The position numbers and the translations under genes are program-made. A stretch of 64,000 bases of DNA, taken from Ptychodera flava. Taxonomy: Eukaryota; Hemichordata; Enteropneusta; Ptychoderidae. The stretch lies in contig NC_091944.1 in NCBI RefSeq assembly GCF_041260155.1, positions 28,644,332-28,708,331 on the forward strand. Direction: 5' to 3'. Numbering within the stretch: the stretch's first letter is position 1; each line of letters starts with the position of its first letter. Below are positions 23,701 through 35,400 of the stretch, piece by piece. The notes under the pieces were generated by a model that did no database searches, was not told the DNA's origin, and was given only the letters and a program-made list of their open reading frames with translations.

Positions 23701-26700
23701 TGGTTTGATGTGTTCACCATAGAGAATCGAAACGGACATGAAATGTGACAGTTTAAGATGACATATGACATATGCAATACCATCTGAATGACAGTACTGT
23801 CAAGTATTTTATCACTTTTATGTTAATCTTAGTCCAGTTTCGTTCATCATTTCGATGCTTCCTAATTTTGTTTTCCTTGTACATTAAAGTGTTACAACTG
23901 TACATTTCTTATCTGACAGTATAATAGATGAGTCGCCAAGATGGTTATTTCAAAAAGGAAGACTTGAAGAAACAGAAAAATTGTTTGAGAAAATAGCGAA
24001 GTGGAACAAAACCACATATCTCAGACAAAGTCTAGAATCATCGAATATCAAGGTAAGTAAATCGAACATGTCGACATAAATTATCATGAAAAGTCGAACA
24101 CTGACAAATTAGTCCAATGACAAGATGATCCACGCGGTGATAGGGATAAATATGACACAGACTAATCTGAGAGATTGATTGTTTTTTCAGTCCAGCGTGT
24201 GTGATTTTCAATTTTCTGTGTTCAAGGTTTTTGGCGTATTAAAGATTATAGTTTTATTTTGTTCTGTGAAGTGTGAGTGGGGTTTTGCATTCAAAGACTC
24301 GAGGAAATAGATATAAAGACGACACAGACATAAGTTTTCAATGGTTTTGAAAAATGTAAAACCCCAATTGTGTACGTACATGGCGAGTGTATTATCACAA
24401 GGAAGAGCAATGAATACTGATTAGAGAAACGGGGATTAAGAAAGGTCTGTCTTGGAAAACATACACTGAAAGAAGTTAAACAACTAAACGCATGAACCAC
24501 CACGATAACATATGTTGATCTGGTGTGACTATGGAAAAAGACATACACATGTATGTACGTAATTAGGTATTGTTGAGTGACTTTTTCCCAAATCGTTGAA
24601 AACGTAATCTTGTAACGTCGTGTCACTTCCTTTTTACACTTCCACTTTTAAGAATGCCCTTTCACGATAAATTTTCTTTCTTTATATTTTTTCTTTCATC
24701 GGCAATAGATTCAGTCTTTTTTTTGCAATTCATGCACACTAATACATATCAGATAATACCAGATTACTCCCTGATACCCTAAATTAAAGGCTATTTTTAT
24801 TTATTTACGTTGACAGCAGGTGTCAAAATACTTGGTCTTAGGTAGGTAGGTAGTTAGGCTGGTAGGTAGGTAGGTAGGTAGGTAGGTAGGTAGGTAGGTA
24901 GGTAGGTAGGTAGGAAATTATGTGTATGCTCGTATGTATCTATGTATGTATCTGAGCGTCTGTGTATGTAGATGTATATGGTTATTTATATATATCTGTT
25001 TGCATTAAAGGAAGAATCTGATAAACGCGGTTCTCCAATTTCTGCTCTAACCAGCCTATTTGTACGAAAAGAACTAAGATATCGGACAATAAGTATATCT
25101 GTTGGTTGGTAAGTACGCCAATTAAAGTAAATATGACAACTGTTACCATTTGATACAGAATTGGACAAATTGTGCAAAGTTTTACTGAAGAATGGCATTT
25201 TTTCCAAATATTTTACGAAACCGTGTACTTTATGTGATAGTAAACTTCTGCCGTCCCCACGGATATTGGTAAAATAATACATACAGCTCCAACAATTGTA
25301 CCCAGTATGTTAATCCGCATATAAACATGTCAGGTAGGTTTTATTGAATACAATAAAAGAACCAGGTGCGCGCCTTTGCATGATTCTCGATCTCGCCAAC
25401 AGGTTTTCGTTGGGAGCCTTCTATTATGGTATTACCTACAACTTCAACTTTGTAACAAACAACGCCAGTCTCACCCTTGGTTTAATCAGCATTGGTGATT
25501 TGATTGCTTACGCATTATGCTGGCCGATGCTTAAGTATCTCCCAAGGAGATGGCTTCTATTTTCATCCATGACGGTCAGCGCTTTGTTTTGGATTGTTGC
25601 TGGCATAGTAGGTGAGTTTGTGTTGCAGGCTGCTAAAGCTCGCGTAATCATGAATTTTTGACCCCTGTTATTTACATTTTTTTAATTTGGTTTTGATATA
25701 CTCCTGTGTTGGACACGCCCTTCTCTGGTTGTGTAATTTCTAACAGTCACCGTATTTGCAGCAACCAAGTCTGTCATAATAATGCTCTTCTTCGATCGTC
25801 TGTTTTTAATGATACACAACTACCTCTTCAGCAATTGCATCCAATAAATTTAAAACATCTCATTTTCGAGGAGAAAGCTATTAACTGCTTGTAAAAACAG
25901 ACCACAGTTACGAATATCGCCTTATAAGACAGATTTGCGTATCTGATTGATTTCTGAACCTCATTGTAACTGGACACGCTTCCGTGTAGTCCCTTACAAT
26001 TTGCCACACTGTTTACCTTTTTTAGAGCAGTTCTTCTTTTCCATGTTGCATTCTTTCCATTTTCCTGGACCTTTCAAATTCTTACTTTGTAGCTTTTGTA
26101 TTTAATGAAATTGATGGTTTTATGATTCGTCCCCAATAAGGAATTTAAAAAGATATAATTTTACTATTACATATGCAAAATAAATGAGCTTCAATATGCC
26201 CTTTTGGAATACAAAGGACGCGATGTATTCTATAGACTCGGTACGCCCAAGAGATCACGTGAATACACCTACGTCTATGAGCGTTTGCGCATGTAGGTTT
26301 GTTTGTACCGTGGTTCATTCGAATTCCGGGTTTGATCCATTATCATTTTATCGAAATACATTATAATACATTTGTTTTTTTCTACAATGTTTAATTGTTT
26401 TTTTTTGCTTTTAGACAATTTGCAAGGAGTGACAGCATGTCTTCGCCCGTGAGGGACGACCCAACATTTCGAAAGATGGCGTTGGTTAGAATAAAGATAT
26501 GAAATTCAATTTGATCTAGCTTCCATTTTATTATATTACTACATTTGTGTTTTCACTTTTAAGACCATGAAAACGTCTTGCATAAGAAGAAGGGCTGTAA
26601 GTTAAAAAATTAATTTGCCATAAAATGCCCCTCGAAAGGTCTAACGGTCAAAAACTTAGTTATCGGAACACTCTGAAGAGACTTTTCCTGAAGGCATGGC

Positions 26701-28777
26701 TCATTTTAGGCTAAGCTCCAGGAACGACAGAGCAAAAATCAAACCAAGCTAAGGAGACTTGCATTTTTTTCCAACACGTGCAGATAACGAAGCTATGAAG
26801 GTTGCACTTTGTGTCGGAGCGAAGATGATCTCATTGATTGTGTACACTTCATTCTTTGGTTACTCGGCAGAGCTGTTTCCGACTGAAGTAAGGTTCGTAC
26901 TCAGGAATTGTACTTTTTTCCGACATTTGCGATGGAAACTTTAAAGTCCTATTTCCTTGCAAATAGAGCAAACCTTACAATTGAAGGACGCACTGTGTTT
27001 AAACTATTTCGTCATTATTATTATCCATCAGAAATGCTTCTGTTGGGCTCGGTCAAACACTCGCACATATAGGGGCAGCGCTGGCACCGTACATATTTTC
27101 ATTGATGGACATCGACCCCCTTCTTCCTTTCATCATCCTAAGTTCCTTATTTGCATTTGGTGGTTTGATGGTGCTCCTACTTCCAGAGACGTTCAAGCGA
27201 GACCTGATGGACTCCATTGATGATATCACAGAGAGGTAATTATGTTGAATAATGCAAAAATTGGCCGAAAAATAATTAATTTAGGCAGCGCTCACTAATG
27301 GTTAGGAGGGGTCTTAGCATTTCACTCGAAGATCCAACAAATGTATTTCAAGTTCCTCTGCTACACACTTTAATTTATCGGTATCCGCACAACTTAAGCT
27401 TTTTCTGACTTCAGTAATTTCCGTTCTAAAGTATTAATATCACTGTGTGAATATGAATGTAAGTGGTCCACTGAAACAACTTCATCGTAATCTACATGGT
27501 TATAAATTTTTGATATAATGTTCAAGCAGTTATGATATAGCGATGCGGCAGATATAGCTTCAAATGTCTATCTATACAAGAAGAGTAGACTTTATTTGGT
27601 ATCATCAAAATGTACAACATGTCTATCTCACGAAGAATCCACCTCTAGGAGACTTGAAGTTTCATGTTTAATATCTTGCATTAGCTAATATGACAAAAAT
27701 GGATAAGTTAAGATCATGTTTACATAACATAGAGTGAAAAGTCCGAAACACACTTTTAAGCTGGTCTGTCATTTATTCTCATAAAACTGGTAGTGGATTG
27801 TCAATGTTACAACTATAACTTTTTTTATAGAAATCATCGCTATCAAAAGACACTGTCCATTACATTTAACAGATATAAATTTTACCGACGAATAATGACT
27901 TTTTATATATTTCTACCAGGATAAAGAACGGAACTCTTATTGCAAAACTTTGACCCCATATGCGGGTGACAATTAAAATGTTATTCCCTTTGGTTTTTCT
28001 ACTGGCAACTCTTACCGACAGTTATCGATTAAAAGCCATATAATTCAAAGTTGTGATACACTTACTATATCAATCTGTCACGAGGAAAAACATGAGAAGT
28101 TGTTTTTCGCTTATGAAATATGGCGGTTTACATGAGTTTGTGTTTAAGAAAATATCGTGCAGATAAGATGAAATTGGTCTTAAATACCTCTACCGATAGA
28201 AGCATGTATTAAGGACCTTTCTGATAAATATTATACATCAACCAATCTATACCCCTTTAAAGCTCAATAACGATTGTGAAAACATCATTAAGGTATCACT
28301 AAACATAAAAAAAATGCGCCAGTAGGGCTTCAAATATTAAACCCTTTATCCCATAACTGATAGATGATACCAAAGAACTTTGTCAAATACCATATTGTAC
28401 ATTTAAAACCAATGAATTAAAGGTTGAGAGTTACAAGTTTATTTCGCCAACTATCATGCTAACCTCTTTCACTACATCTTACATCCTGTACATCGTATTT
28501 TTTAAAAACCTGAAACTTGCCTTAATAAAATTTCCACTTTCTTCCTCCCTCTTTTTAAGCGCAACCACACGAACATAGATGTAATAACAAAGTATTCTCT
28601 TTTGTGCTGGTAACTATTGCACGAAATGTTTAATTCAAACAACCTCGATGCTTTCTGCCGTGGGAGACTGAGATTGTCATTTCCTCATTTCACAGGTGTG
28701 AACGTAATTCAGCTGTGGAAAACAAAGGCACTGAGGTTAGCAGACTCATTCAAGGATGCCCACATTCGAATCAATAA
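17763..28777 (+). CDS. SLC22-family organic ion transporter, copy A (complete)
   Basis: Ten exons: 17763-18164, 21541-21644, 22227-22381, 23421-23592, 23920-24052, 25011-25108, 25403-25611, 26784-26892, 27032-27235, 28696-28777. All phases match and give 555 residues, normal for SLC22. These major-facilitator carriers move organic cations, anions, carnitine or related solutes across the plasma membrane; the substrate cannot be told here. Visible: first membrane helix at about 17-42; large extracellular loop with sequons N54, N75, N88, N104 and conserved cysteines; EFDLVCD at 134-140; motif-A region GPVSDAYGRK (Ala where Arg is usual); DESPRWL near 281-287 (family PESPRWL); LPRRW; AELFPTEVRN; LLLPETFKRDL; tail ending GCPHSNQ. 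Start chosen as the first ATG in a family-typical MSVEDILHTIGDTGRYQ. AATAAA overlaps the stop codon. Introns 1 and 3 carry transposons absent from copies B and C. Confidence 0.93.
18896..19012 (+). pseudogene. THAP-domain fragment of a transposase
   Basis: One frame reads NCCSVECKITQGRTNGVSFY and on through RLPTEQLFRRQWLKK to a stop at 19013-19015. This matches the N-terminal half of a THAP zinc finger: the first C-x(2-4)-C pair, then S-F-x-R-[FL]-P, then R-x-x-W. The C-x(2)-H half is missing. There is no in-frame ATG close upstream (an in-frame TAA precedes it). It lies inside the TTAA-flanked element, so it is a transposase remnant, not a host THAP gene. Confidence 0.6.
19070..19620. repeat. 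Degenerate tandem repeats of about 110-120 bp inside the Kolobok-like element
   Basis: About five units share GGGACTCTGATACC / GATACAAGACGATAC, a TGTCTTGGCATGCCGGGTCT-like segment and GATAAATATCGG. Related pieces continue to about 20110. Non-coding; such internal satellites are common in non-autonomous foldback elements. Confidence 0.6.
22802..22986. mobile_element. 185-bp foldback MITE in copy A intron 3
   Basis: Perfect ends TGTCATGTTTC and GAAACATGACA head 56-bp near-identical inverted arms around a 70-bp centre. TAAC flanks both sides (22798-22801, 22987-22990). Copy C has the empty site GGAGTAACCATAG at about 53287-53299, so the 4-bp duplication is directly supported. Superfamily not assigned. 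Confidence 0.85.
24834..24914. repeat. (GGTA)n microsatellite, copy A intron 5
   Basis: GGTA units about 100 bp before exon 6. A related GGTA array lies at the matching place in copy C (56728-56815), so the array predates the duplication. Confidence 0.9.
25612..26783 (+). other. Copy A intron 7, no feature seen
   Basis: Direct joining of exon 7 (ends G) to exon 8 (starts AT) gives Asp and keeps frame, so no exon is needed between. An acceptor-like site at about 25750 was considered and rejected. No transposon signature seen. Confidence 0.6.
27236..28695 (+). other. Copy A intron 9, longer than in copy B
   Basis: This intron is about 1460 bp, against 530 bp in copy B and 470 bp in copy C. 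Two blocks (about 27.5-28.26 kb and 28.32-28.54 kb) have no counterpart in B and are probably insertions, but I could not define their ends. Confidence 0.5.
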
Positions 28778-29200
28778 ACGCAACGATGAGTTACAGAGGA
28801 TGCCAAGCTACAACACCAGGGGATATTCTGCGGAATGGTTTACAAATTACGCATGTTTCATGCGTAGCGTGCACGTGTGCAACGTACTGTCTCCCTTTTC
28901 TGAAAAATACCCATTTGCACATTTCTACATAGCACAACCAGGAATACGTTTTGCTTTATTTTTATCGACTTTTTCCTGCCTTAATGTAAACTATTTGATA
29001 TTCGCTAAGAATTAATGATAATGAGATGAAGTACAAAGTAATCGTATATGTTACTTTAGCTTCATGCATCTGGCAATCTTCAGAAAGAATGTAGAGCTAA
29101 GGATCTTGTTAGTTCTGAGTGTCTGTCTGAAGGGTGCTAGATCAATGGAAATTAAGTAACAGATACAATTATTTTGGACTGGAAGTTATATAACTATATA
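28778..29200. other. Copy A 3' flank
   Basis: Sequence after the stop codon resembles the copy B 3' flank (40772-41000) block by block, so it belongs to the duplicated unit. It probably contains the 3' UTR. Confidence 0.5.
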
Positions 29201-29209
29201 TAACTATAT

Positions 29210-29900
29210 ATAACTGTCAAGAGATGATTTTTTGTGTCGCCAATTTCTGTACTGATTACGTATACAATATTGATTTTGCTAAGCTTGTAAGTGAGCCGGA
29301 GGTCAAGTTGTTTTAATGTATAAATGACAGGTGGTTGTACTCAGCGAGGATTGTGTTGTACTCAGAGATAATTTATGCCGATGACAGGTGATTGTACTCC
29401 ATCGACATTTGCATTTTAGGATGTGTACACTTTGGTTATCAATTATTCGCCTGTGATGTGTGTGCACATGTTGTCGGAGGTATAAAAGACAGTGTTCGTG
29501 GATTTAGGGGCACTCCTATCTACTCCAGCTGAAGAGTCACCCTGCTGCTCAACCTAGCCAAGTAACAACTAGAAAAGTACACTGTATTGGGACCAGCCAG
29601 TTTTCCGTACATAAACCGGACATTGATGCTACAAGTGTTGAAACACGCCAGCCACTGGAATGTACATGCAGCGCTCAGCAGTCTACAAGCAAGTCGACCT
29701 TAGCCTTTGCTAAGGTACTCGCCGATATTGCTGATATTCCAAGACGAACAGACTGTTGCCCTTTGAATAGTTCTGAGTTGTGATTACACCCCTGTAATCG
29801 CTGAGTCACATAACGTTTTAGTTATTTTAGTGTGTAGTTAATTTTTGTACTCAACGATTTTTTGTAATTTTATTTATTTAATATTATAGGTCCTTTGACC
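29210..29900. other. Unclassified insertion with promoter-like TATAAAAG, possible LTR-like fossil
   Basis: Absent from the matching copy B flank. It holds TATAAAAGACAG at about 29483 followed by a C-rich stretch that recalls the promoter and leader of a retroelement terminal repeat. No coding sequence is attached and no second copy is present in the window, so the family is unknown. Confidence 0.25.
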
Positions 29901-30012
29901 AATTCAAACATCACCTGCGTGTGCTGGTCTTTCTCTTTGTCAATACTCTGTCCCTTCCCACATCTTTTCGGCCAGTTTGAAATTTTGCCACAGAGTGGTT
30001 GACCATCTTGTG

Positions 30013-30016
<4 letters not shown>

Positions 30017-30103
<87 letters not shown>
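30017..30103. repeat. (AT)n microsatellite
   Basis: Long TA run between copies A and B; a shorter one follows at 30588-30621. Confidence 0.95.
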
Positions 30104-30107
<4 letters not shown>

Positions 30108-30189
30108 TAAAATAAGCTACAGCTGTATGAAAAATATGGCAAGTACAATCAAATAACATAATAAGAGGGTAATCACCGGAGATCAGTGT

Positions 30190-30460
30190 CAGGATCAACC
30201 AGCTGATTGTAACTGCCGAGACAAGTCTACATGCTCCTTGAAGGGATACTGCCCATTAAAAGGCGTGGTTTACAAGACCAAAGTATCTTCGGAGATGGTT
30301 TACATCGGCCTCACTGACAACACCGTCAAGACGCACTTAATAACCACATGCAATAGTTCCGTAACGAGAAATACAAAAACCGTACAGAATTTTCAAAGTT
30401 TTTCCTGTCAAAGTTTTCCTTTTGCAAGGACCAAGTCTTCGACATTTCGTTGTTAATTTT
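30190..30460 (+). mobile_element. Penelope-like retroelement fragment (GIY-YIG endonuclease region)
   Basis: One frame reads DCNCRDKSTCSLKGYCPLKG, then VVYKTKV and MVYIGLTDNTVKT. The CxC..C..C cluster followed by VVYKAxV and YIGLT is typical of the C-terminal GIY-YIG nuclease of Penelope-like elements. Only this part is visible; it is a decayed fragment with no reverse transcriptase nearby. Confidence 0.65.
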
Positions 30461-30588
30461 TGACAAACGCATCAAGGTACTGTAATATAAGCAAGAGATG
30501 CAATCTTTGTATATCAGAAAAGCTGCACATTATCAATCATGACAAAATGTACGCTGTTAAACAAACGCTCTGAGTTGGTATCTATCTT

Positions 30589-30620
<32 letters not shown>

Positions 30621-30869
30621 CTAGAATAATAATATAAATGTTGTGTGTTAAAAAACTGAAATTTTGAAAATGATTGTTACTCAAATAGCCGTACAGTATA
30701 GTGAGGAAACGATTTATGTGGACCCGAACATTCTTAATTTTTATAAAAACGCAGGCTAGAGAGCAGCATGTAGCGGACGTGAAGCGTGATGTATCGAATG
30801 GTCTGAGCATCGATAAAAAATAATAAGTATTAGTATATTGCTACGTTTCTATATAACCATTGATGCGTG

Positions 30870-31430
30870 ATAGAAAACGAACAAAAGGGTGACTCAGCAA
30901 TTTCCGTATGAAACGAAGTCAAGGGATCGAATACAAACTGTAAAAATGTACAGGCTACTAATCTCAGCTTGGACTGCAAAGCTCCAGTCTCAAAGTTGTA
31001 TCAGTCATTCGGATGAATGACCAGTCCTTTGGCTTGCAGGCTTGAAGTTGCACAAAGTTCACAGTATAAATCCAGCGTGGCAGTGAAGGTCTTGAAAAGT
31101 CTTGAAATTAATACTGCTTGAGTTTCCAAAGACTTGAAGTAACACGCAAGAGACACGTTCCCAAAACGTCTGACTGCAAGCTGTGCCGGTCCCATATTTA
31201 TACTCAAGTGGTTATATAAGAGAATATATGAACAATCTAGAATTTCTATAGATGTGCTAATTACTACTCTAAAATTATCTCCCTTACACGACTAATGAAA
31301 TTTCCAGAACATTCCAAACATGACTAATTGAATTCAAGGTCGTGAGTTCGTGAAGGACAGTGACCTTGAGAATGTTCTAGACTAATTACACTCAGCTAAT
31401 GAGTAAGGGGCGAAATGACCTACATAACAC
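30870..31430 (-). mobile_element. Solo LTR-like fossil
   Basis: On the minus strand the segment starts TGTTATGTAGG, has a TATAAATA box followed by a leader-like stretch, and is inserted relative to the copy B flank (about 41340), where the flanking sequence is continuous. Similar CCAT(T/C)GA strings stand on both sides. Family and age not determined; no internal region is attached. Confidence 0.4.
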
Positions 31431-31559
31431 CATCGACATCATCAAAATCCATGTACGGCACAGTGAACATCCAAATGGCAGCTTAGCTTCACTCACAGGG
31501 CCAATCTTTGATTTAGAATTTACCGTTAATAGATCGTGATCTTTAAGACGTGCGTTCGC

Positions 31560-32270
31560 TTGCTTTATCACTTCGCTGAGTTCTCTTTGCGCTTATTGTC
31601 CGATAGGTAGAGATCCTGAGTAACGAAGACAGCAGATTCCTCCAGGGCTTGTTTGGCTTTACGCAAAACTCGTGTTTTTCTGGTCACTTCATGAATTTTT
31701 CTATAAATGTGGCTCGGTTCACCTCCACTTCCTACTCTTTTGGTCGCTGTTGGCCATCTGGCGCGATTAGCATTCTCCAATACGCCGCTGCATCTTTCAT
31801 TCTCAATTTCCGTGGATAACGTGGCAGTCGTACATTCTCCTCGGAAATTTCCTTAGTCTCGACCCCAGCATTATATCTATTGCCGTTTCAAGGTCTTCTA
31901 TCCATTTCTCAGCCACCAAGTGGTTATTTCTCACATCTTCGATGCTTTTACAGAAGGCTTTACTACTTTTTTCAAAATCAGGCTACTTCTCATATATTTT
32001 GTTCCAATCCGTCTCTGAAGTGTCTTTGATCGCTAGGAGCATGATCATTTGTCTTCTCAATCCAGCCGAACGTGGCCTTTACCACCTCTTCTAATTCTTT
32101 GTTACCATAAATATTGTCCGCTGCTGGAGACTCTGTAACACTGTTACTGGCATTTTCTGGCTGTCGGTCACGTATGTTCCCATGGCTGCGTTTGCTTTTC
32201 AACTGAATGTGAGATTTGTTTTTGACTTTCTCGTTTCTTCCTTTCGATAGCATCTCTCGTTCTTGATCGG
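31560..32270 (-). mobile_element. Decayed coding repeat, minus strand, unclassified
   Basis: Minus-strand reading gives Lys/Arg- and Glu-rich protein-like stretches, for example ELEEVVKATFGWIEKTN and EKWIEDLETAIDIMLG. A second diverged copy exists at 41380-41870 plus 43620-43860. It is broken in several places. It may derive from a retroelement structural protein, but I recognise no diagnostic domain. Confidence 0.4.
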
Positions 32271-32559
32271 GTGAAGGATTTAAGCGCCTAATGAAAAAGC
32301 TTTCTTTCGAAAACCAGATCCTGAAAGAATTAACTTGCCTATTGGATACTGCAAAGTAACAACATAATAAATTTGAGTCTCCTATTCTTAGAACTGCTTC
32401 TGATTAGGGATCAAAATGCCAATCAGCTGTATTACCCTGAGAAAAGACCATTATCCAATCACACAAAAGCCTTTTAGTACCACCAACAAGTCAAACTTAT
32501 CAGGAAGGTAGACATTTATCACTTGTAAAATGTAAGTACTTTTATGACATCTGGTAAAT

Positions 32560-32870
32560 GTACATCCATATACAATGTTCAATGTATAGTGATACGAAAA
32601 ACCTGACCTATCTATTATACATTCATCAAAAAACGATAAAAATGGTGTGTTACTCATACATTGATAAAAATAGATCTATGGCAAACGGAACAAACAAGTC
32701 TGTGCAGAGCCAATATCCTGTTTACTGTAACTGTATTTATTTCAGAATTCAAAGTTCTACGAAAGGGGTACATTTAATTTATCATAGTGCACTTATATTG
32801 TGCTGTTTTATGCACATTGGCGCCAATAATTCCTAAAGATTTCCTGACGCATAGTCGTTTACTTACGCAT
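32560..32870 (+). promoter_or_regulatory. Displaced promoter-like segment of the copy B unit
   Basis: Similar to the copy A upstream region (17520-17740) and to 45330-45560 and 61520-61790. Contains ATGCACATTGGCGCCAATAA (32810-32829), a degraded form of the octamer-CCAAT module. It lies 2.6 kb before copy B exon 1, so it is either a stranded promoter or marks a 5' UTR exon whose intron later grew. Confidence 0.4.
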
Positions 32871-33264
32871 AAAAATATGAACGTCCTCTATGTTGTACTG
32901 TTGTTGCATAGAGAGAGGATTAGCCTGAGCTAGAGTAAACGTTGACGTTAAAGTATTGGAAGTACGAATGTGCTCGGACCATATTATCTTCTTACATGAC
33001 GTTTTCTTTTTTCTCTTTTTGTAACTTGCCTTTGTTCCAATCTAAGCTAAGGAATGTAACTCGTCCTCACCATTCATCATGTCAAGGAAGATTGTGTTTG
33101 AAGTTAACGCCAAAATGATTAATGCTGATGCATTCCACAAGTCTTCGTCTACATCATATCTGTTATAATCATGTATATTTGACCTCAAAAAATTTCAGCC
33201 TTCGGTATTGATATACATATTTGTAATTAAGTAATGTTTTGCATACATGAATAATTGTTGTGCT

Positions 33265-34560
33265 TTAGCAATAACCATCACGCTACCGCTTCAGGTAATG
33301 ACGGCAAGGAACTTGAAACATTCAGGGTACCGCATACGCCCCAGTAACAGTATTCTCTGCTATGTATTTCAGGGCAAACCTATTAAAATTGTAATTTATT
33401 ACGAGGATTTAAACTAGTAATTCATGACGAAAACGCCCGTCTATAAAGCAAGTTATATATGCATTCCTTTTTGTTTATGTGAATAATTTATATGTGTTTG
33501 GAATTGGGCATCGAGAGTAAGATTTCATTTTTGTTTACATCAAGCAACGGACAATCTATATTTTGCATATGCAAGACCATAAAGCTATTTTAATGTCAGC
33601 AGCTTTCAATTCAGGTATGCCACTTATTACATGCCTCGACGTGAGTACAAATCATTGCATGGTTTGAATAGGAGCATCCGGGGAGCTTACAGGCCGTGTG
33701 AACTACCGGTTTCTAGAGTTACCGATCCGTTGGACGCCTTTGAAATCAAGGTAGACGCTTAACGCTAGATGTAAATTATCCATAGCTATTTTGAATTTCG
33801 TTAAAATCTTTTGAATTTGCCCTCCTGGCTTCGGGCAAACTGTCACCTGCACCAGGGCACATATAAACGCATGTATTCAGGCATTATCATATATTACGGC
33901 AGTTTGCTTTGATAAGCAAATCAATACCGTCGCATTTTTTGAAAGCATGAACTGGTAATAGTAAGGTAGTGTTTTGCTTCCCCTTCGCCGATCTTACATA
34001 TAAGAAATACACATAGGGTAGAATTGGACCCATAGACAGATATTCCGTCTAGTCTTTTAAATACTTTTGGTCTACCACTTGCAGGGGCTGATTTTGAAGC
34101 TCCGAGATAAAAAAATACATTTTTACTGGCTTATTTTTGTGACTTGGAGCTAGTCAATAGAGGGATGGCGCAGCGGTTATTTTGAGTTTCAAATGTAGGT
34201 AAATTTAGGGTAATTTGATTATCTATTGTCAAGTTATGGTTGGCGAGTTTTTTTCTGTTTCTAGGGGCGAAATAACTGGCGATTAAACGTGCTGAAATTC
34301 ATACAGCAACTTTTATTTTGTCTTCCTAACTCTTGTAGAGGATAAATTGTTTCATTACAGCACACATTAGACTTTACAGTTATATTGATAATCCGCTTTC
34401 CTATACAAGTGCATTGAAACGTCAAGGTAACACTTCTTAATCAGTTCCAATGATTGTTTTTAGAAAGGCAGTAAGGCTTAAAGCTTGTAAACAATGGCTC
34501 ATATTTTTATAAGATTGAGATTTCGGCCGCAAACGTGCTGAGGGGAGTAGAAGAAGAAAC
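33265..34560 (+). pseudogene. Decayed duplicate of the channel gene 3' region (penultimate exon and introns)
   Basis: 33371-33449 matches channel exon 12677-12752, including TTACGAGGATTT and ACGAAAACGCCCG, after a TATTTCAG acceptor. The reading frame has stops (TTG TAA, AAC TAG) and the donor is gcaagt instead of gtaagt. Flanking intron blocks match 12893-12930, 13200-13340 and 13440-13850 in order. The pore-helix exon is not recognisable. Confidence 0.8.
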
Positions 34561-34755
34561 TGCAGTCGATACACAGAACAAAACATACATGATTGGGCAA
34601 AAAGCACAGCTACCGTCCATTTTATATGTGAATATGTGATCGCCAAAAGGACAATAGCTGTAATGTGAACCTTAATTTATTGTTTGCTTGTAATTGCATA
34701 GAGAGCACCATTATCGTTTATCAAGAAACTTACTGCAGTAAAAAAGTCCATATTT

Positions 34756-35110
<355 letters not shown>

Positions 35111-35400
35111 AGCTTGTATATAAGGCGAAAATGTAAATAGTTTGCCAAACAGACTCCCATGTATATGATTTGACGTCTTTGAACGAAGCATTATATCTGC
35201 CTCATTTTGCTTTCTAATAAGTGCGCAAAAAGGGTAACCTTTTCAAATTGGCATTGTGAAATTTAATGACCCTTCAAGAATGCTTGCAGAAAAAAATGTG
35301 ACCGGTCCGCAATTTCTGTCCAATCTCTTTGAGGGATTTCAAATATTAGCAAGTAGAAATGGGTGATTTGAACACTTTGAGAGTTTGACGTAGTCTCAGT

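Noticed and set aside
25740-25900. Possible extra exon after TTTCTAACAG in SLC22 intron 7
   Set aside because: Exon 7 to exon 8 joins in frame with family-correct sequence without it; B and C versions contain stops.
28617-29015. 132-residue plus-strand frame at the end of copy A
   Set aside because: Crosses the intron 9 acceptor and reads the last exon in the wrong phase; the in-phase exon is 28696-28777.
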